The translations under genes were made by a program, and so were the position numbers. The notes under the pieces were generated by a model that was not told where the DNA came from, did not search any database, and saw only the letters and a list, made by a program, of their open reading frames with translations. Of a stretch of DNA of 64,000 bases, positions 46,193-58,440 are shown one piece after another (the stretch's first letter is position 1; each line of letters begins with the position of its first letter). Source of the stretch: Laguncularia racemosa (taxonomy: Eukaryota > Streptophyta > Magnoliopsida > Myrtales > Combretaceae); the NCBI GenBank assembly GCA_037954665.1, contig JBBMOL010000551.1:1-64000 (forward strand), read 5' to 3'.

Positions 46193-48436
46193 TCAATTAT
46201 CATTATTGCACTGACATAGGCATGTTATTCTATTATGCCCCTCCGCTTCGCAAAGTCCACATGTGATTTGATCTAAATGCTCCCTAATGTCCATCTCCAT
46301 GTGGTATCTTTTCCACCATAGCTTTCCCTTCTTCAATGCGAGGTCTCCCTTTGGGCAGAGTGACGAGAAGTGTATTGGCTCCCGATCCAAGTCGTCCCCT
46401 ATAGGCATGAAGTGCATCTTATATGTTTGCTCCTGATGTGTCCATCTATACCAATCAGTTATAAAGTGCATCATATCAAGCTAAGCGAGCTAGCTACTAC
46501 ATATGCATGGGAGCATGAAATTCTGTATATTTGTCACTTCTGGCAACTGCATGTGTTGTGGGCAAAGTCAATAACATGTGTTCGGCCCCCTCCCCTTAAC
46601 CCACTAGCGATGCGATGACTACCAATAAGGACTTCAAAAACTCTATCATGTCTACTATAGTCGATTACCCTATGGTTGCTAGCTCGTAAACTCCATCAGT
46701 TGATTTTTTGGGTTACATATTTGGTGAAAATTTTACCCTTCGCCATATTCTTTAATGCCTTTGTATGCTTCTGGACGAAGTAACCTACGCAGTTGTAGAA
46801 CATTTTCTTCACCAAAGCCATCACAAGTAACCCTCATGAGCCCCCTTCAACACAAAATTGTAGCTTTCAATAACGTTGAAGGTCATATACTTAAACCGAT
46901 AGCAACCGTCATGAGCTAGCATCCACATATCCAATGACATATCCTTAAACTAGTCCAATGCATCCAACTTAATAATCCCTACCTATTCCATCACATAATT
47001 CAACTTACAACATTATGCTTACAACTTGGCGTATGTGACTAACCTCTTGCACTAGGTGTTTTTATGTGCCAAGTTAAAGTTGCTCGCAATGTGTTGGAGA
47101 CAGGACCACCACATCGCAAATGGAGACCACCATCCATTCACTTCTTCTTGGACTACTGATCTGATGCCCACGTGTCTATCTAATATGAGGCAAATGGTTT
47201 CACAACCTTTACAGTCATTGATAGCATATTCCTTCAATTTCCATAAAAACCAACCTCATGTATCAATTGTCTCCTGATCAACCAAAGCGAATGCCAATAG
47301 AAGTATATGGTTGTTGCTATCAATGCCATAAGAAACTAGCAACTTGTGAGTATACTTCCCATACAAAAAAATGGCATCAATGGTAACAACTAGTATAAGG
47401 AATCTCTATGTTGCAATGCACAACCTAAATGCCTAGAATACCCACTTCAAAGTAGAAATACCAGGGATACTCGATCTACTCTACCCCCAAACTATTTGTG
47501 TTCCGAGATTTGTATTTTCTATTGCATTGAGAACTTTAGGTAGTTCATCATAAATCTTCTCCCAATTCTCATACATGTACTTGATAGCCTATTTCTTTCC
47601 CTCCCAAACCTATCTCCTACTGATCCTATAGCCAAATTCCTATTTGATAATAGAAGTTAGCTCAACCACCTTCATATTAGGATTGTCCTTGAGAAGATTT
47701 ATAAATTGGCTAGCAAGGAGATTGCAATCCAACTATAGGTGATCTTGACTAATCAGTAGGTTGTTGCATGTATGTGGACCCTCAAATCTTATCACCATGA
47801 ACATGCCCTTTAACTTCTTCTTTTAGGCTCGAAGCCTCTATTTACAATTATCATCCCTTCTCAAACAATAAACAGACCATAACAGTGGACTAGACTCTAC
47901 AATAATGAAGTTGCAATGGTTCTTCATATGGTAAGACTCCACTTCTCGAATGACATCTGCATTTGTTCTGAATCTCATGCTTCTATAGAAATCTCCACTA
48001 CTGCTTAAACCACTGCAAATATTAGTTTTCTCTTGCTTGAAATAAATGTAACCACTATCACCCTTAAAATTGTAATACGCAATAGGATCTTTAACTACCA
48101 TAGTTGGTGGTTCAGCTTTCTCCGATCAATATATTGGCTGTCTTGAGTAGGTATGTACGGTTGGAGAGTCTTCTTCACGGTTGGAGCATCTTCTTCAGGT
48201 ACTTCATCTTCCTTGTTCTCACTTTCCTTATTTTCCTCATTATCACTACTCTCCTCCTCAACACCCATTCCACCATCGGTGTTAGTTGCAACCTCCGCTC
48301 CTACACAAATCATGTACGAATCACATGTATCTAGTCGTTGTAATATCAAAGTAACTACTCTATCTATTTCATCCTCATCATTCACCTCAATCGGGGCTAA
48401 AATTGAGGGTTGAAATGCCGATGGCTCTAGCTGCAT
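46193..48436 (-). pseudogene. mudrA-like MULE transposase, decayed
   Basis: Reading the minus strand from 48436 gives an acidic N-terminal segment (113 codons to 48095), then a MuDR N-terminal domain in another frame (48101-47838; ESYHMKNHCNFIIVESSPLLWSV). The DDE core follows: an IDAIFLYGKY block near 47370 in which Gly-Thr-His of the usual form is lost, LDRHVGIRSVVQEEVNGWW at 47237-47052, and NVIESYNFVLKGAHEG near 46860. A SWIM-type CSC...CSH motif lies near 46520-46570, and a C-terminal CCHC knuckle CGLCEAEGHNRITC ends the protein near 46220. At least two frameshifts and several stops break it. It would have catalysed cut-and-paste transposition; it is now inactive. It is convergent with the PMD gene. 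Confidence 0.85.
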
Positions 48437-48750
48437 TTATGTAATGTTATGTGATGAATGTGGCTGATTACTTGTATTGAATGTTTGCCTTACTAAGGAG
48501 CCCCCTAAATTGTCAGAAATTCTGATGTACAATTGTTGTATGCTACAATCTCCATATGTAGTTTTGGAAGTTTCTTTTTTTTTTTCTTTTCTTTTTTGTA
48601 ATTATCAATGTATTTCCATAATTTTTTTTGCCAAGTCAAATAAAATCATGTTATAATATATAGTTTTGGAAGCTTTTACCTTTTTCTGTATTTCAACTTT
48701 TAATGGTATCATTAATTTATTTCCACAATGTTTTTCTCAAATCTAATATA
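48437..48750. other. Flank upstream of the MULE transposase
   Basis: AT-rich sequence with a roughly 100-bp imperfect direct repeat (tagttttggaag at about 48558 and 48660). It probably holds the promoter and right end of the MULE, but no terminal inverted repeat or target duplication could be found. Confidence 0.4.
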
Positions 48751-51700
48751 ATTTCAAAAGACTTGGCTTTTGTATTCTATTAGAATATATTACTTAAATT
48801 ATTGATTCTACTAAAACAAATCCATTGATAAAAAAATATTCTTGTAGTTGCTATAGACTTAACAACATATATATAGCTTACAAATTTTGCAATATTTGAT
48901 TTTTTTATTATAAATTCATAAATATTAATTTTAGTTTATTTTAATTACTTAGAAGATATATTAAAAAAGGTATAACCAATATCTCATTGGAATGTTTTTG
49001 GATAATACATAAAAAATTTAAATTACATTTACATTTATTGTTTTGTTGAAAAAAAAATACTGTCACAATTCGAACTTATTGTTTCATCAAATTGTATTGT
49101 TTTTATTTTTATTTTTATCTATGCATTGAGTTGGATTTTAGCAAGTTTTACCTAAATAAGTAACATAGTATAGTATAAACTAAAAAAAAAAAACAAATAA
49201 AAAAAAACATGATATTATAGCACCTCAAATAATCACTAAGTATATCGTTGACTTGTCTTATATAGAGCCAATAAGAAAATCAAAGTTTTTTAAAAATCAA
49301 TTATCACGATAATACAATTAGTTGCGAATGAAGTATCTTGATGAAAATTTTATGTTTACTTAATATGTTATAAATTTTCATATATAGTATTCTATTTGGC
49401 TATTATAATATTTTATAAAATTATAATAATTACAAGAATATAGAAATATTATATTTATCATCTTACATATGGAAAGAATAGAATTGCGATTCCACCCCTT
49501 CAAAACTAATACAAAAATCCTACTTTATGTTAAAATAAAAAATTCGCTAGGGAATCACAATTTTTGGCTTTTAAAATCACTTTCAAACATAGGAAATGCT
49601 AAAATGGAATGGAATCTTGATTTCTCACTTGTCCATTCATGCATAAACACATAATAACAACATTGTAAAAAAATATAACAAATGGAACTTAAGGAAATTT
49701 GATAATGATACCATAAAAAAATATAATAGCTAAAAGTGTAAAATATGAAAAGTTAAAGTCTTTTGAAATTATATATAATAATAGAGATAATAGTTCATAA
49801 AGCGAGATTGATTTGATTTATGAAGAATAGATATAATAGAGGGAAGAAACTTTAACTTTGTTATCACCTTAATGCGATAGAACATGTCTAAAAAGAAGGA
49901 AAAAAATATTTTATTGTAGAAGTACTACTTGGATTCCTTGATCCTTTTAGATCACTTAATAAGAAGAAAATTAATGGCCTATTTATTTAGAAGTAATAGG
50001 GGAGAAATAGAATAACTATTCCTTCTCAACTGTCTATTACCTTATTTACTTGGAAAATCGAGGAGGGAATTTTAATTCTTGGGCTTTTCTATTCCCATTT
50101 CATTGGGAATAGGTATTACTTAAGAAGAGGTGGAATTTTTTTTTTCTCTACCATGGGAAAAATAGTTTAAACATTATGTCCATTATACTCTTATTAATAC
50201 TGGAATTAATGATTAAATGGGGGTGTATTGGTAATTTTATTTGTATTTCTAACTTAATACTGAGTTAGAGTAAATATTGTAATAAGTATTCCCCATAATA
50301 AAAAATTACATGAAGAAAACATTATAATAAAAATTCATAACCTATTCTCAGTAATAATTATTCCAAAGCATAACTTTTCTATTCCCTATCTATTCCATTC
50401 CTGAAAGTAAATGGGTCACAAAAGCAATCTTATTTAAAATAGCAACTCCATATGTGGGCATGCAAGTAGTAAAAGTATTGTTAATTATAAAGCAAAACTA
50501 GTAATACCTGGTTATTTTATGTACAATCAAAGAAAGGTATAAGACAAAATTTATACTTTTAAAAAAGGAAATAATTAATGAATTACTTTCAATTTTATGG
50601 CTATACTACACAAAAGAATACTTTTCTCTATGTAGTTCTTCTCTCTTCTTCTCGACATCCATTCCTCCCATCAAAAGATCATGATTTAGTAGATACCTAG
50701 ATGAAGGAGTGGATGTAGAGACATGAGGATGTTATGACTTGAAATTGGAAATGCAAAGTTGAGCATTCTATGACTTATGATGATTGTGGTATTTTCTTTG
50801 TTTCTTCTTTTAGTAAATCAACTCTCACTCTCACTCTCACTCTCACTCTCTTTTTCTCATACCAATGTATATATAATAATAATAAAGGGAGAAACCCTAC
50901 CTACTTTTTAGGGGTTCTAAAATTTCAAGTAAATTATTCCACAACTTTTGTCAAGTAAAACATATAAAAGGTCAAATGGTGGATCTTTTTTATGTAAAAA
51001 AAGATTTATTGTTATCTTTTTTTTTTCTCTATCTAAATCTTCTCTTTACCTATTTAATTTTTATGTAATCATTACTAGATGCACTAATTTCACCTAAATA
51101 AATAACATAGTCAAATATAAATTTAAACACTAATCAAACATAGAAAAACAAAATATGATATTATTGCACCTCAAATAATTATTAAGTACAACGCTGTCAT
51201 ATGTTATATAGAGCTAAGAAAAAAAATCAAAGTTTTTAGAAAATCACTTATCTTGATAATACAATTAGTTGCTAATGAAATATCTTGATGAAAGTTTATA
51301 TCTTTTTAAATTTTCATAAATAGTAATCTGTTTTGCTATATTAATGTTTTATGCAATTATGATAATTAAATGAATATAGAAATATTATATTTATCATCTT
51401 ATGTAAAGGAAGAATAGAATTATGATTTTACCCCTTCAAAATAGTAGGAAAATCCTACTTCAAGCTAAAATATAAAATTCCCTAAAGAATGACAATTTTG
51501 CCTTTTAAAATCACTTTCAAACATAGGAAATGCTAAAATGGAATGGAATATTGATTTTCGCCTAAATCAATTCACATACAAATGCATAATGAGAATGTTG
51601 TAAACAAATCTAACAGATGAAATTTAAGGAAATTTGAAAATTATACCATAAATAAATATAACGATTAAAAACATAGAATATGAATTGTTAAAGGCTTTTG

Positions 51701-51785
51701 AAATTATATATGATGATAGATCATAAAGCAAGATTGATTTGCTTTGTAAAGGAGAATAGCATAAATATAGCAGGAGGAAGAAACA
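48751..51785. repeat. Strongly diverged copy of the 2.5-kb repeat family (about 3 kb)
   Basis: The segment starts at tataatttcaaaagacttgg, the counterpart of about 5788 in copy 1, and runs through a cacctcaaataatc start at 49221, the (CTCACT)n tract near 50820, a second start at 51177, and ends near 51785. Here the second start is followed by the same type of sequence as the first (1956 bp apart) and not by the 0.62-kb part seen in the main array, so the local period is about 1.95 kb. Substitutions and small indels are much more frequent than within the main array. Confidence 0.85.
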
Positions 51786-52213
51786 TGTAGAGGGTTAGAT
51801 TCAATTCATGAGCTTTTAGCCCATTACTTTAATGGATTTGACTCTTTGGGCCGATGTGACATGGCTTAGAGAGTGAAATCCATGTTTTAGGCCTAGAGAG
51901 CATGGTAGGCTTAGGTTAGGGTCCGTTAGAACGGTTGATCCAATGCAGCCTTTTTCAATAAGGCTCACACACACCTAATAACACTTAAGTCATGCAGGCA
52001 ATCCAGGAGAACAATAGAAAGATAGACCTCTTCATTACTATGATGACTTAGTTCATGCTTACTATAGCCACTGTTGTTAATGCACATCTGGGTATGGTCA
52101 TGCCAAATCCTATACCTGCTGCATTGTGGCGTACTCCTCAAGCACCTCAGCAAATTAATCTTCCTGTTGTCGAATAAATTTCAACTGAAGAGCAAGCTCC
52201 AACCTAAGAACCT
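51786..52213 (+). other. Leader of a decayed Ty3/gypsy fragment
   Basis: The sequence after the repeat copy contains broken Gln/Pro-rich reading (for example PQQINLPVVE) that probably belongs to the start of the gag region that follows. No LTR or PBS was found on this side. Confidence 0.4.
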
Positions 52214-53480
52214 ATGCCTACACAACACTCAGTCGCTGTGGTGAGGGAGGCAAGGATTCAAATTGGGGGCCCTTCATCTTCGCATAGTACCCTATGCATT
52301 ACTATTGCAAAACATGTGAATTACCCTAACCATATCTTTATCACACCATTAGAACTTGAAGCCTCTATTCTAGGAGGTTCATTTGTCACTATAGAAGATT
52401 TGGATGCATATTTGACAAAGATACAAATGAAGTCCACCATAAAGGTTTTAGAACTCAAACTCCCTTATCATTAGCATATCGCTGCGAAGCTTTACCCAAA
52501 GGATTATGTAAGTCCTAAGTTTGTGCTCTTTAATGGCAAGAAGGGACGTGCCAAGGAGCATTTTTTGAAGTTTATTGAGAAATTAGAAGTTTATAAATTA
52601 GACAATGACTTGAAACTTAAGGAATTCTCCAAGTCTCTCACAGAGAAGGCATATACACGGTATGTTAATCTTCCTCTAGGGTCAGTAGACTCATGGGGGA
52701 ACATGTATAAGATGCTCCTAGAAAAAATTTTCTCAATTGAAGAAAGGGTGACCCTTATTGACATGGGAAGAATTCGTCAAAAGTTAAAAGAAGACCTCAT
52801 AGATTAGATTGGGAGGTTTAGATAGTGCTCTCTTAATATTCATGACATTTGTGATGAGAGGAAGTTGGTAAAGATTTGCATATGGGGGATGTTTATTGAG
52901 TATGCCACTCATCTAGAGAGTTTGCCTTTACATTCGATCATTGCATTAGTTGAAAATACATGACAAACCAATAACTCAATTGTGAGACAAAGGGGAAAAC
53001 ATACAAGGTTTAATAAATGAGGGCTATCCATGAATTCCATTTAAGGCAAAGATTCTAAGGTAAGAAAGTAGCCTAGAATGGAGAAGTTCAAGTTTAAGAA
53101 TTTAACGTACTTGTGCCTAATGGGTAAGGTGCATGCAATGCTCGATATATGGCTGCAAGATGGAAATATCAAGCTCCTGAGAGTTAGGCACCTCCTTACT
53201 CTTGAAGAGAAGGGTGATCCCAACTATTGCAAGTTTCATAGAACGATTAGTCATTCTACTAAAAATTTCTAGACATTAAAGAAGATATTCGATGAAAGAG
53301 TGTAGAGTGGGGAGCTTATTATTGAAGACAACAACATCCACAATAATCCCTTTTTAACTCATAACAATTAATGTAGGGTAGTGAATGCCATCACTCATGA
53401 CCCTACTACTATGGAAACAAATGATGGGCCACCTATCGAGGTAGGTAAGGGAAAAGGAAAGTGAGTTTAAGTCAAGGAAG
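52214..53480 (+). pseudogene. Ty3/gypsy gag fragment
   Basis: Two open pieces, 52214-52474 and 52523-52807, and further pieces broken by stops (to about 53460) read like a plant Ty3/gypsy gag: FNGKKGRAKEHFLKFIEKL, then KEFSKSLTEKAYTRYVNLP, SVDSWGNMYKMLLEKIFS, IYATH-like and a Cys/His-poor HRTISHSTKNF segment where DYCKYH-type residues remain (NYCKFHR). The order and wording fit gag proteins of the Tat lineage or close relatives; that assignment is tentative. Many stops show long decay. Confidence 0.75.
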
Positions 53481-53689
53481 ATGAGAGTCCTCCTATTATT
53501 GCTGTGCTTATGAAAACATCAAGTTTTAAAAATTTCTTCAACCTTCTCAGGTTTAATGAGAAGGCTAGGCTTGTAGTAGCTACTACATTCACATAGATCT
53601 TAGAAGGTCAATATGCAAAGTGTAGTGTAGTGCAACCAATGAAAAGGATAATGCATAAGCAAGATAATGTAATTTATTCACTGATGCTA

Positions 53690-54327
53690 ACATATGTGTC
53701 AAGGGTTTGAATCATAATCGTCCTCTATATGTTGAAGGTACACTTAATGACTACTCAGTAAACAGAACATTTATTGATGCTAGTTCTTCCTTGAATATCA
53801 TGCTAATGTCTACATTCTAAGCAATTGGAATTGATATTTGACAACTTGTGAAGCAACCTATTATGGTGAACAGTTTTTATGAGTCTTCTATATAGACAAT
53901 AAGATGTCTTAAAGTAGACTTTAAGGTTGAGCCTATTCTCAGCTTTGCATGGTTTCATGTGATCGATGCACTTATATCCTATCATCTCTTTGTAGGAAGA
54001 ACATGGCTGCATGATTGTAATGTGATACCATCAACATGGCATCAATGTATGAAAGGTTACTGGAATAAGAAAAATATCTTTATTCTTGCTACAAAGAATC
54101 TGTTTATGCTTAATGAATTCAACTTCCCTGAAGTAGCTTTCTTTGATGATCACATAAGCGAAGGTGATGTGTACATAGTGGAGCCCCTTGAAACATTGCT
54201 ACCCAAAAGGGAAGAAATTCATATTCAAGAACCTAAGAAAAGAAAGATGCACATTTTTCATGGAGGTGCAAAGAAACGCAAGAGAACTAATAGCATAGCG
54301 AAACTGCAAAACTCTATGCAGGTTTGA
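53690..54327 (+). pseudogene. Ty3/gypsy protease fragment
   Basis: Translation gives LNDYSVNRTFIDASSSLNIML (from about 53748), where D-A-S-S replaces the D-A/S-G-S active-site motif of retropepsins, then the C-terminal conserved block DALISYHLFVGRTWLHDCNVIPS (GRPWLH in intact members), and an open 122-codon stretch (53959-54327) ending in a Lys/Arg-rich tail. It follows the gag fragment in the correct order. RT and integrase do not follow. Confidence 0.75.
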
Positions 54328-54918
54328 TGATATAAGGATTGTTTATAGTGAAATGCATCTTTGTTACTTTTCTCTCATTCCTTTGTCAAGTGCAAACAAA
54401 GCGATAGGTGCTTCATGTCAATGAAAGAATTTTCTCACCCTAGTGAGGGTTTATTTCACAAGGATATAGTAACATGATTTTTTACTGGGTTTTCATGGCT
54501 ATTATTGTTGTAGAGAAAGAGATGGTCTCCTTGGCGCACATAGCAATTTTCATAAAATACTTGGCATCTAAGGGGGCCAATTAAATTTCCTGATTTATTT
54601 AAAAATAATAATAATATAGACATTGTTACGGACTAGTACGAGCTTTAGCTCCCAAGTGTATGATGATAAGTCTAGCTTGTATGTTACAAACTAGTAAGAG
54701 TGTTATCTCCCAGGCATACGACAAGTCATGGTAGCCAAGTAAGAATGTAGTCTCCTTCAGTGCCCAAGAAAAAGAAAAAATTCATGAACTCTAAAAGCAA
54801 GGCTCAATCTCGAGTAATATCTTGGTTTAGTTATGTTAAGCAATCAAGTAGTGGGATATACCTCCTTGACTAACGAAAGAGAATTTTAGATCATAGGAAA
54901 TGAATGTTACATCGTTGC
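54328..54918. other. Non-coding remnant between the gag-protease fragment and Ogre-type element 2
   Basis: No recognisable coding sequence. An imperfect duplication with gttac(g/a)(g/a)actagta and cccaagtgtatgatgataagtc / cccaggcatacgacaagtc lies at about 54625-54730. The last five bases before the Ogre LTR are gttgc, one half of a presumed TSD whose partner is outside the window. Confidence 0.5.
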
Positions 54919-56315
54919 TGTCGAGTCTAATTTTTGAATTCCCATTCCTAATCCGATCTAAACTAGATCCTATGCTCATCTAATCTAGATCCTCGACTTG
55001 AGTTAGGAATTTCGTTTAATTTTTGGAGTCGCCACCCAACTGTTTGTTGGGAAAATTGAATTAAGACTAAAGGAGCGGATTAGTCTTAATTTGGACTACT
55101 AGTCGTCGTTATTTTCTCTTCTTGTTTTTGTGAGAAGAGAAAAAGGAAAAACCAGAGTTTCTAAGTTCGGGGGCTAACCTATTAAAAACTTTACGGTTAC
55201 CACCTAATCTCCTAAAACTGTTCATCTTTAGAAATGTGTTTCATGGTGTTTCTGTTACTTTTTGTTATGTTTTGGAATTATTTTGAGAAAATGATTTTTC
55301 ATACATTTTAGGGGTTGACCCGAATGGGTGCCTACGTACCTGCTACTCAGGATCAAACAAGCCGTAGTTCGCTTTTTTGAAAACCTTTAAGTGTGTTGGT
55401 GAATTTTAATTTATGAAACCTCTTTTAGTTTTATGTTTTTATCATTTTTGGGATTTTTTTTTTCTAAAAATTTCTAAGCCTAAGCTTTAATCTGATTTTG
55501 AAAATGATTTTTAGGAAAAAACATCAATTTTGGATTTATTTGAAGAAAAGGATTTTTCTAAGTCCTAAAACTCATTTTTTATGATTCTTTTATAATTTTT
55601 GAATTTTTTATGATTTTCATGATTTTTATGATTTTTCTGTTATTTTTGTGATTTCTGAGAATTTTGTGGATTTTTGTGATTTTTTGGGAATTTTTGTTGA
55701 TTTTCGTGATTTTTTGGAATTTTTGTGATTTTTGGGAATTTTTTGGTTTATTGTCTATCCTATTTTGACATCTAAAATTTTATTACTATTTTCCTAATGT
55801 TTTTTATTATTTTTTATTTTTTATTTATCTATTTATTATATTTTTTTTCTACATTATTAAATTCTAGAAAAATCTAATTTCTACATTTTTCTATTTATTA
55901 AAAATAAAACATAAACAAATAACTACATAACAAATAATTAATTAATTCAAAATAAATAAATAAACAAAATTAATTAAATAAAATTAAAAAAAAAACCAGA
56001 AAATCCGACTTACCTGGATCCGGGTCGAGTCGTCGGGTCGAATCGGGTTGGGTCGGGTCGATCGGACACGGCGGCGGGGAAGGCTCGTTCACGGCGTTCC
56101 GGTGGCCTTTTGCAGCGGGTGAGGTGTCGAATCCTAGCTTCTCGAGGTTGCTGAATCTAAGGGTGGTGGTGGTTTGCTCCCAGAACGTCTCCTTACGGTG
56201 GCTCTAGCTCCGGTCGGTGGTTTCGGCTTCGAGCTTCTCCGGCGTACTCCGATTCGCTCCTTTCTCTCTCTTTCTCTCACTTTTTCTTCTTCTTTCAGCT
56301 TCCTCCTGCTCTCCT

Positions 56316-56325
56316 CTATTTATAG
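56316..56325 (-). promoter_or_regulatory. TATA box of the Ogre-type element 2 3' LTR
   Basis: The minus strand reads CTATAAATAG, in the same place as in the two other full Ogre LTRs. Confidence 0.6.
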
Positions 56326-56667
56326 GCACCCCGAACTCCTCTTGGATATGCTCGAATCGGCCGATTTAGATAAACCCATATTTTTCCGTTTTTGGATTCG
56401 GTTTTATCCCGGCGATTTGATGTAAATCTCTTGTTTTTCTTTGATTTTTCTAATGGATTTGGCTTTATCTTGACTTTAATCTAGAAGATTAAAAAGAAAA
56501 CGGCCGATTTCGTCTTCGTTGGACCTGCTCCGGCTCCTCCTCCGATTTTCTGGGCGAAGAAGACGATCACGCGCCATGCACGCGTTTCCTCTTGGCCAAT
56601 CACATGCTGCAACGTGGCAGCTCCAGGGAAAAGAACAAAAAAAAATTTTTGCCGAGCGCCTGCGGGG

Positions 56668-56732
56668 GGATTCGAACTCGCGACCTTCAGCCTTCACACG
56701 GTCACACATGCACGCACGAACCAGCTGAGCTG
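56668..56732 (-). promoter_or_regulatory. tRNA-like segment with pol III box A and box B in Ogre LTR
   Basis: On the minus strand CAGCTCAGCTGG (56732-56721) is box A-like and AGTTCGAATCC (56678-56668) is box B-like, each one base from the consensus, 42 bases apart. The intervening sequence is not conserved with the copy at 1959-2025, but the two boxes are. Confidence 0.5.
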
Positions 56733-57022
56733 GCCCAATTTCCCGATTTTATTTACATCGCAAATTGTACATATGCGATGTAATTTTTTTATTTTTTTGT
56801 ATTTTTTGAAATTTCAAAAATTTTAAAAAATTGTTTATTATTTATTATTGCCATTTCTGAAATCATTTTTCAAAATTGAAGTGTTTTCCTATTTATTTTT
56901 ATTTTTTGAACATTTTTATTATTTTATGCTAAATTAGGAAAATTGGGAAAAATTATGAAAACTTGAAAAATTGATTATTATTGAGAATTGTTGATTCCTA
57001 GGGCAAAAATGGGGTGTTTACA

Positions 57023-57035
57023 GCTGCCCCTCTTT
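57023..57035 (-). other. Polypurine tract of Ogre-type element 2
   Basis: On the minus strand AAAGAGGGGCAGC abuts the TGTAAACACC start of the 3' LTR. Confidence 0.8.
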
Positions 57036-57179
57036 GTGGTAAAGTTTGAAAAACTTAACTACAAAGACAAACAAAAGACGCCATTTTTGACCTCTTGAAT
57101 TAGGTTTTCTATAGGAAAATGCCCCAAGAGCTGATAATCCTACGTTTGAAGATGTTCCTAACGATTCAAGGTAATGTTC

Positions 57180-57539
57180 CCTTTCCAAAAAGTGCTTTAT
57201 GGGCTAACTAATTGGTGACATGACACATTTCAAGCATCGAGTTGGAATGTATGAGAAATAATGATAGGAAGCGTCTTATCAGACTTGCAACCTTGGAAAG
57301 AAAATTTATTTAGGAAGTGCCCTTATGAGCTGGCTACCTGTCGACAGAAGCGTCTTGTTAGACTAGCAACTGTTTGGGAAGGATGTTTCCGAAAAGTTCC
57401 CCAAGAGCTGACTAATCGGGAGAATCTAGGAAAGTGCCCATATTGGGCTGACTAACCTTAAAATAGATTTTAGGAAAGTGCCCATCTTGGGCTGACTAAC
57501 CTGTGGTAGTGTCTCAAAAGGTGCCCTTATGAGCTAACC
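57180..57539 (-). repeat. Irregular start of the Ogre tandem-repeat region
   Basis: Scattered, diverged versions of the aaagtgcccc...gggctgactaacc unit with no fixed period; regular copies begin to the right. Confidence 0.65.
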
Positions 57540-58440
57540 CTAGGAACAGGCTTTTTCGGGAAAGTGCCCATATTGGGCTGACTAACCCTTGGATTAATTT
57601 TTAGGAAAGTGCCCCAAGAGCTGACTAACCTAAACTAGAACTGTCTCAAAAGGTGCCCTTATGAGCTGACCCTGAGAACAGGCTTTTTCGGGAAAGTTCC
57701 CATATTGGGCTGACTAACCCTTGGATTGATTTTTAGGAAAGTGCCCCAAGAGCTAACTAACCTAACATAGAACTGTCTCAAAAGGTGCCCTTATGAGCTG
57801 ACCCTGAGAACAGGCTTTTTCGGGAAAGCGCCCATATTGGGCTGACTAACCCTTGGATTGATTTTTAGGAAAGTGCCCCAAGAGCTGACTAACCTAAACT
57901 AGAACTGTCTCAAAAAGTGCCCTTATGAGCTGACCTTGAGAACAGGCTTTTTCGGGAAAGTGCCCATATTGGGCTGACTAACCCTTGGATTAATTTTTAG
58001 GAAAGTGCTCCAAGAGCTGACTAACCTAACATAGAACTGTCTCAAAAGGTGCCCTTATGAGCTGACCCTGAGAACAGGTTTTTTCGGGAAAGTGCCCATA
58101 TTGGGCTGACTAACCCTTGGATTGATTTTTAGGAAAGTGCCCCAAGAGCTAACTAACCTAACATAGAACTGTCTCAAAAGGTGCCCTTATGAGCTGACCC
58201 TGAGAACAGGCTTTTTCGGGAAAGCGCCCATATTGGGCTGACTAACCCTTGGATTGATTTTTAGGAAAGTGCCCCAAGAGCTGACTAACCTAAACTAGAA
58301 CTGTCTCAAAAGGTGCCCTTATGAGCTGACCCTGAGAACAGGTTTTTTCGGGAAAGTGCCCATATTGGGCTGACTAACCCTTGGATAGACTTTTAGGAAA
58401 GTGCCCCAAGAGCTGACTAACCTAAAGTAGAACTATCTCA
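57540..58440 (-). repeat. 132-bp tandem repeat in the Ogre 3' region (7 copies)
   Basis: The point gggaaagtgcccatattggg recurs at 57561, 57693, 57825, 57957, 58089, 58221 and 58353, exactly 132 bp apart. Each unit is three related subunits of about 44 bp (gtgcccatattgggctgac, gtgccccaagagctgac, gtgcccttatgagctgac). The first forms a short hairpin, GCCCA-TAT-TGGGC. Copies are nearly identical. Tandem repeats next to the 3' LTR are known in Ogre/Tat elements. Confidence 0.93.

Larger units (their letters stand above)
54919..57022 (-). mobile_element. Ogre-type element 2, 3' LTR
   Basis: The 2104-bp LTR runs from TGTCGAGTCT (54919) to GTTTACA (57022). In sense order it contains the tRNA-like segment (56732-56668), CCAAT/ACGT motifs (56596-56615), a TATA box (56325-56316), a CGGGT-rich stretch (56020-56060) and the conserved block at 55326-55376. 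It belongs to the same family as the LTRs at 206 and 28115, but is most like its own partner at 63297. Confidence 0.92.

Noticed and set aside
56476..56826. Several overlapping open frames in the Ogre LTR near the tRNA-like segment
   Set aside because: They come from a locally GC-rich segment; frames on both strands overlap and none is kept in the other LTRs.
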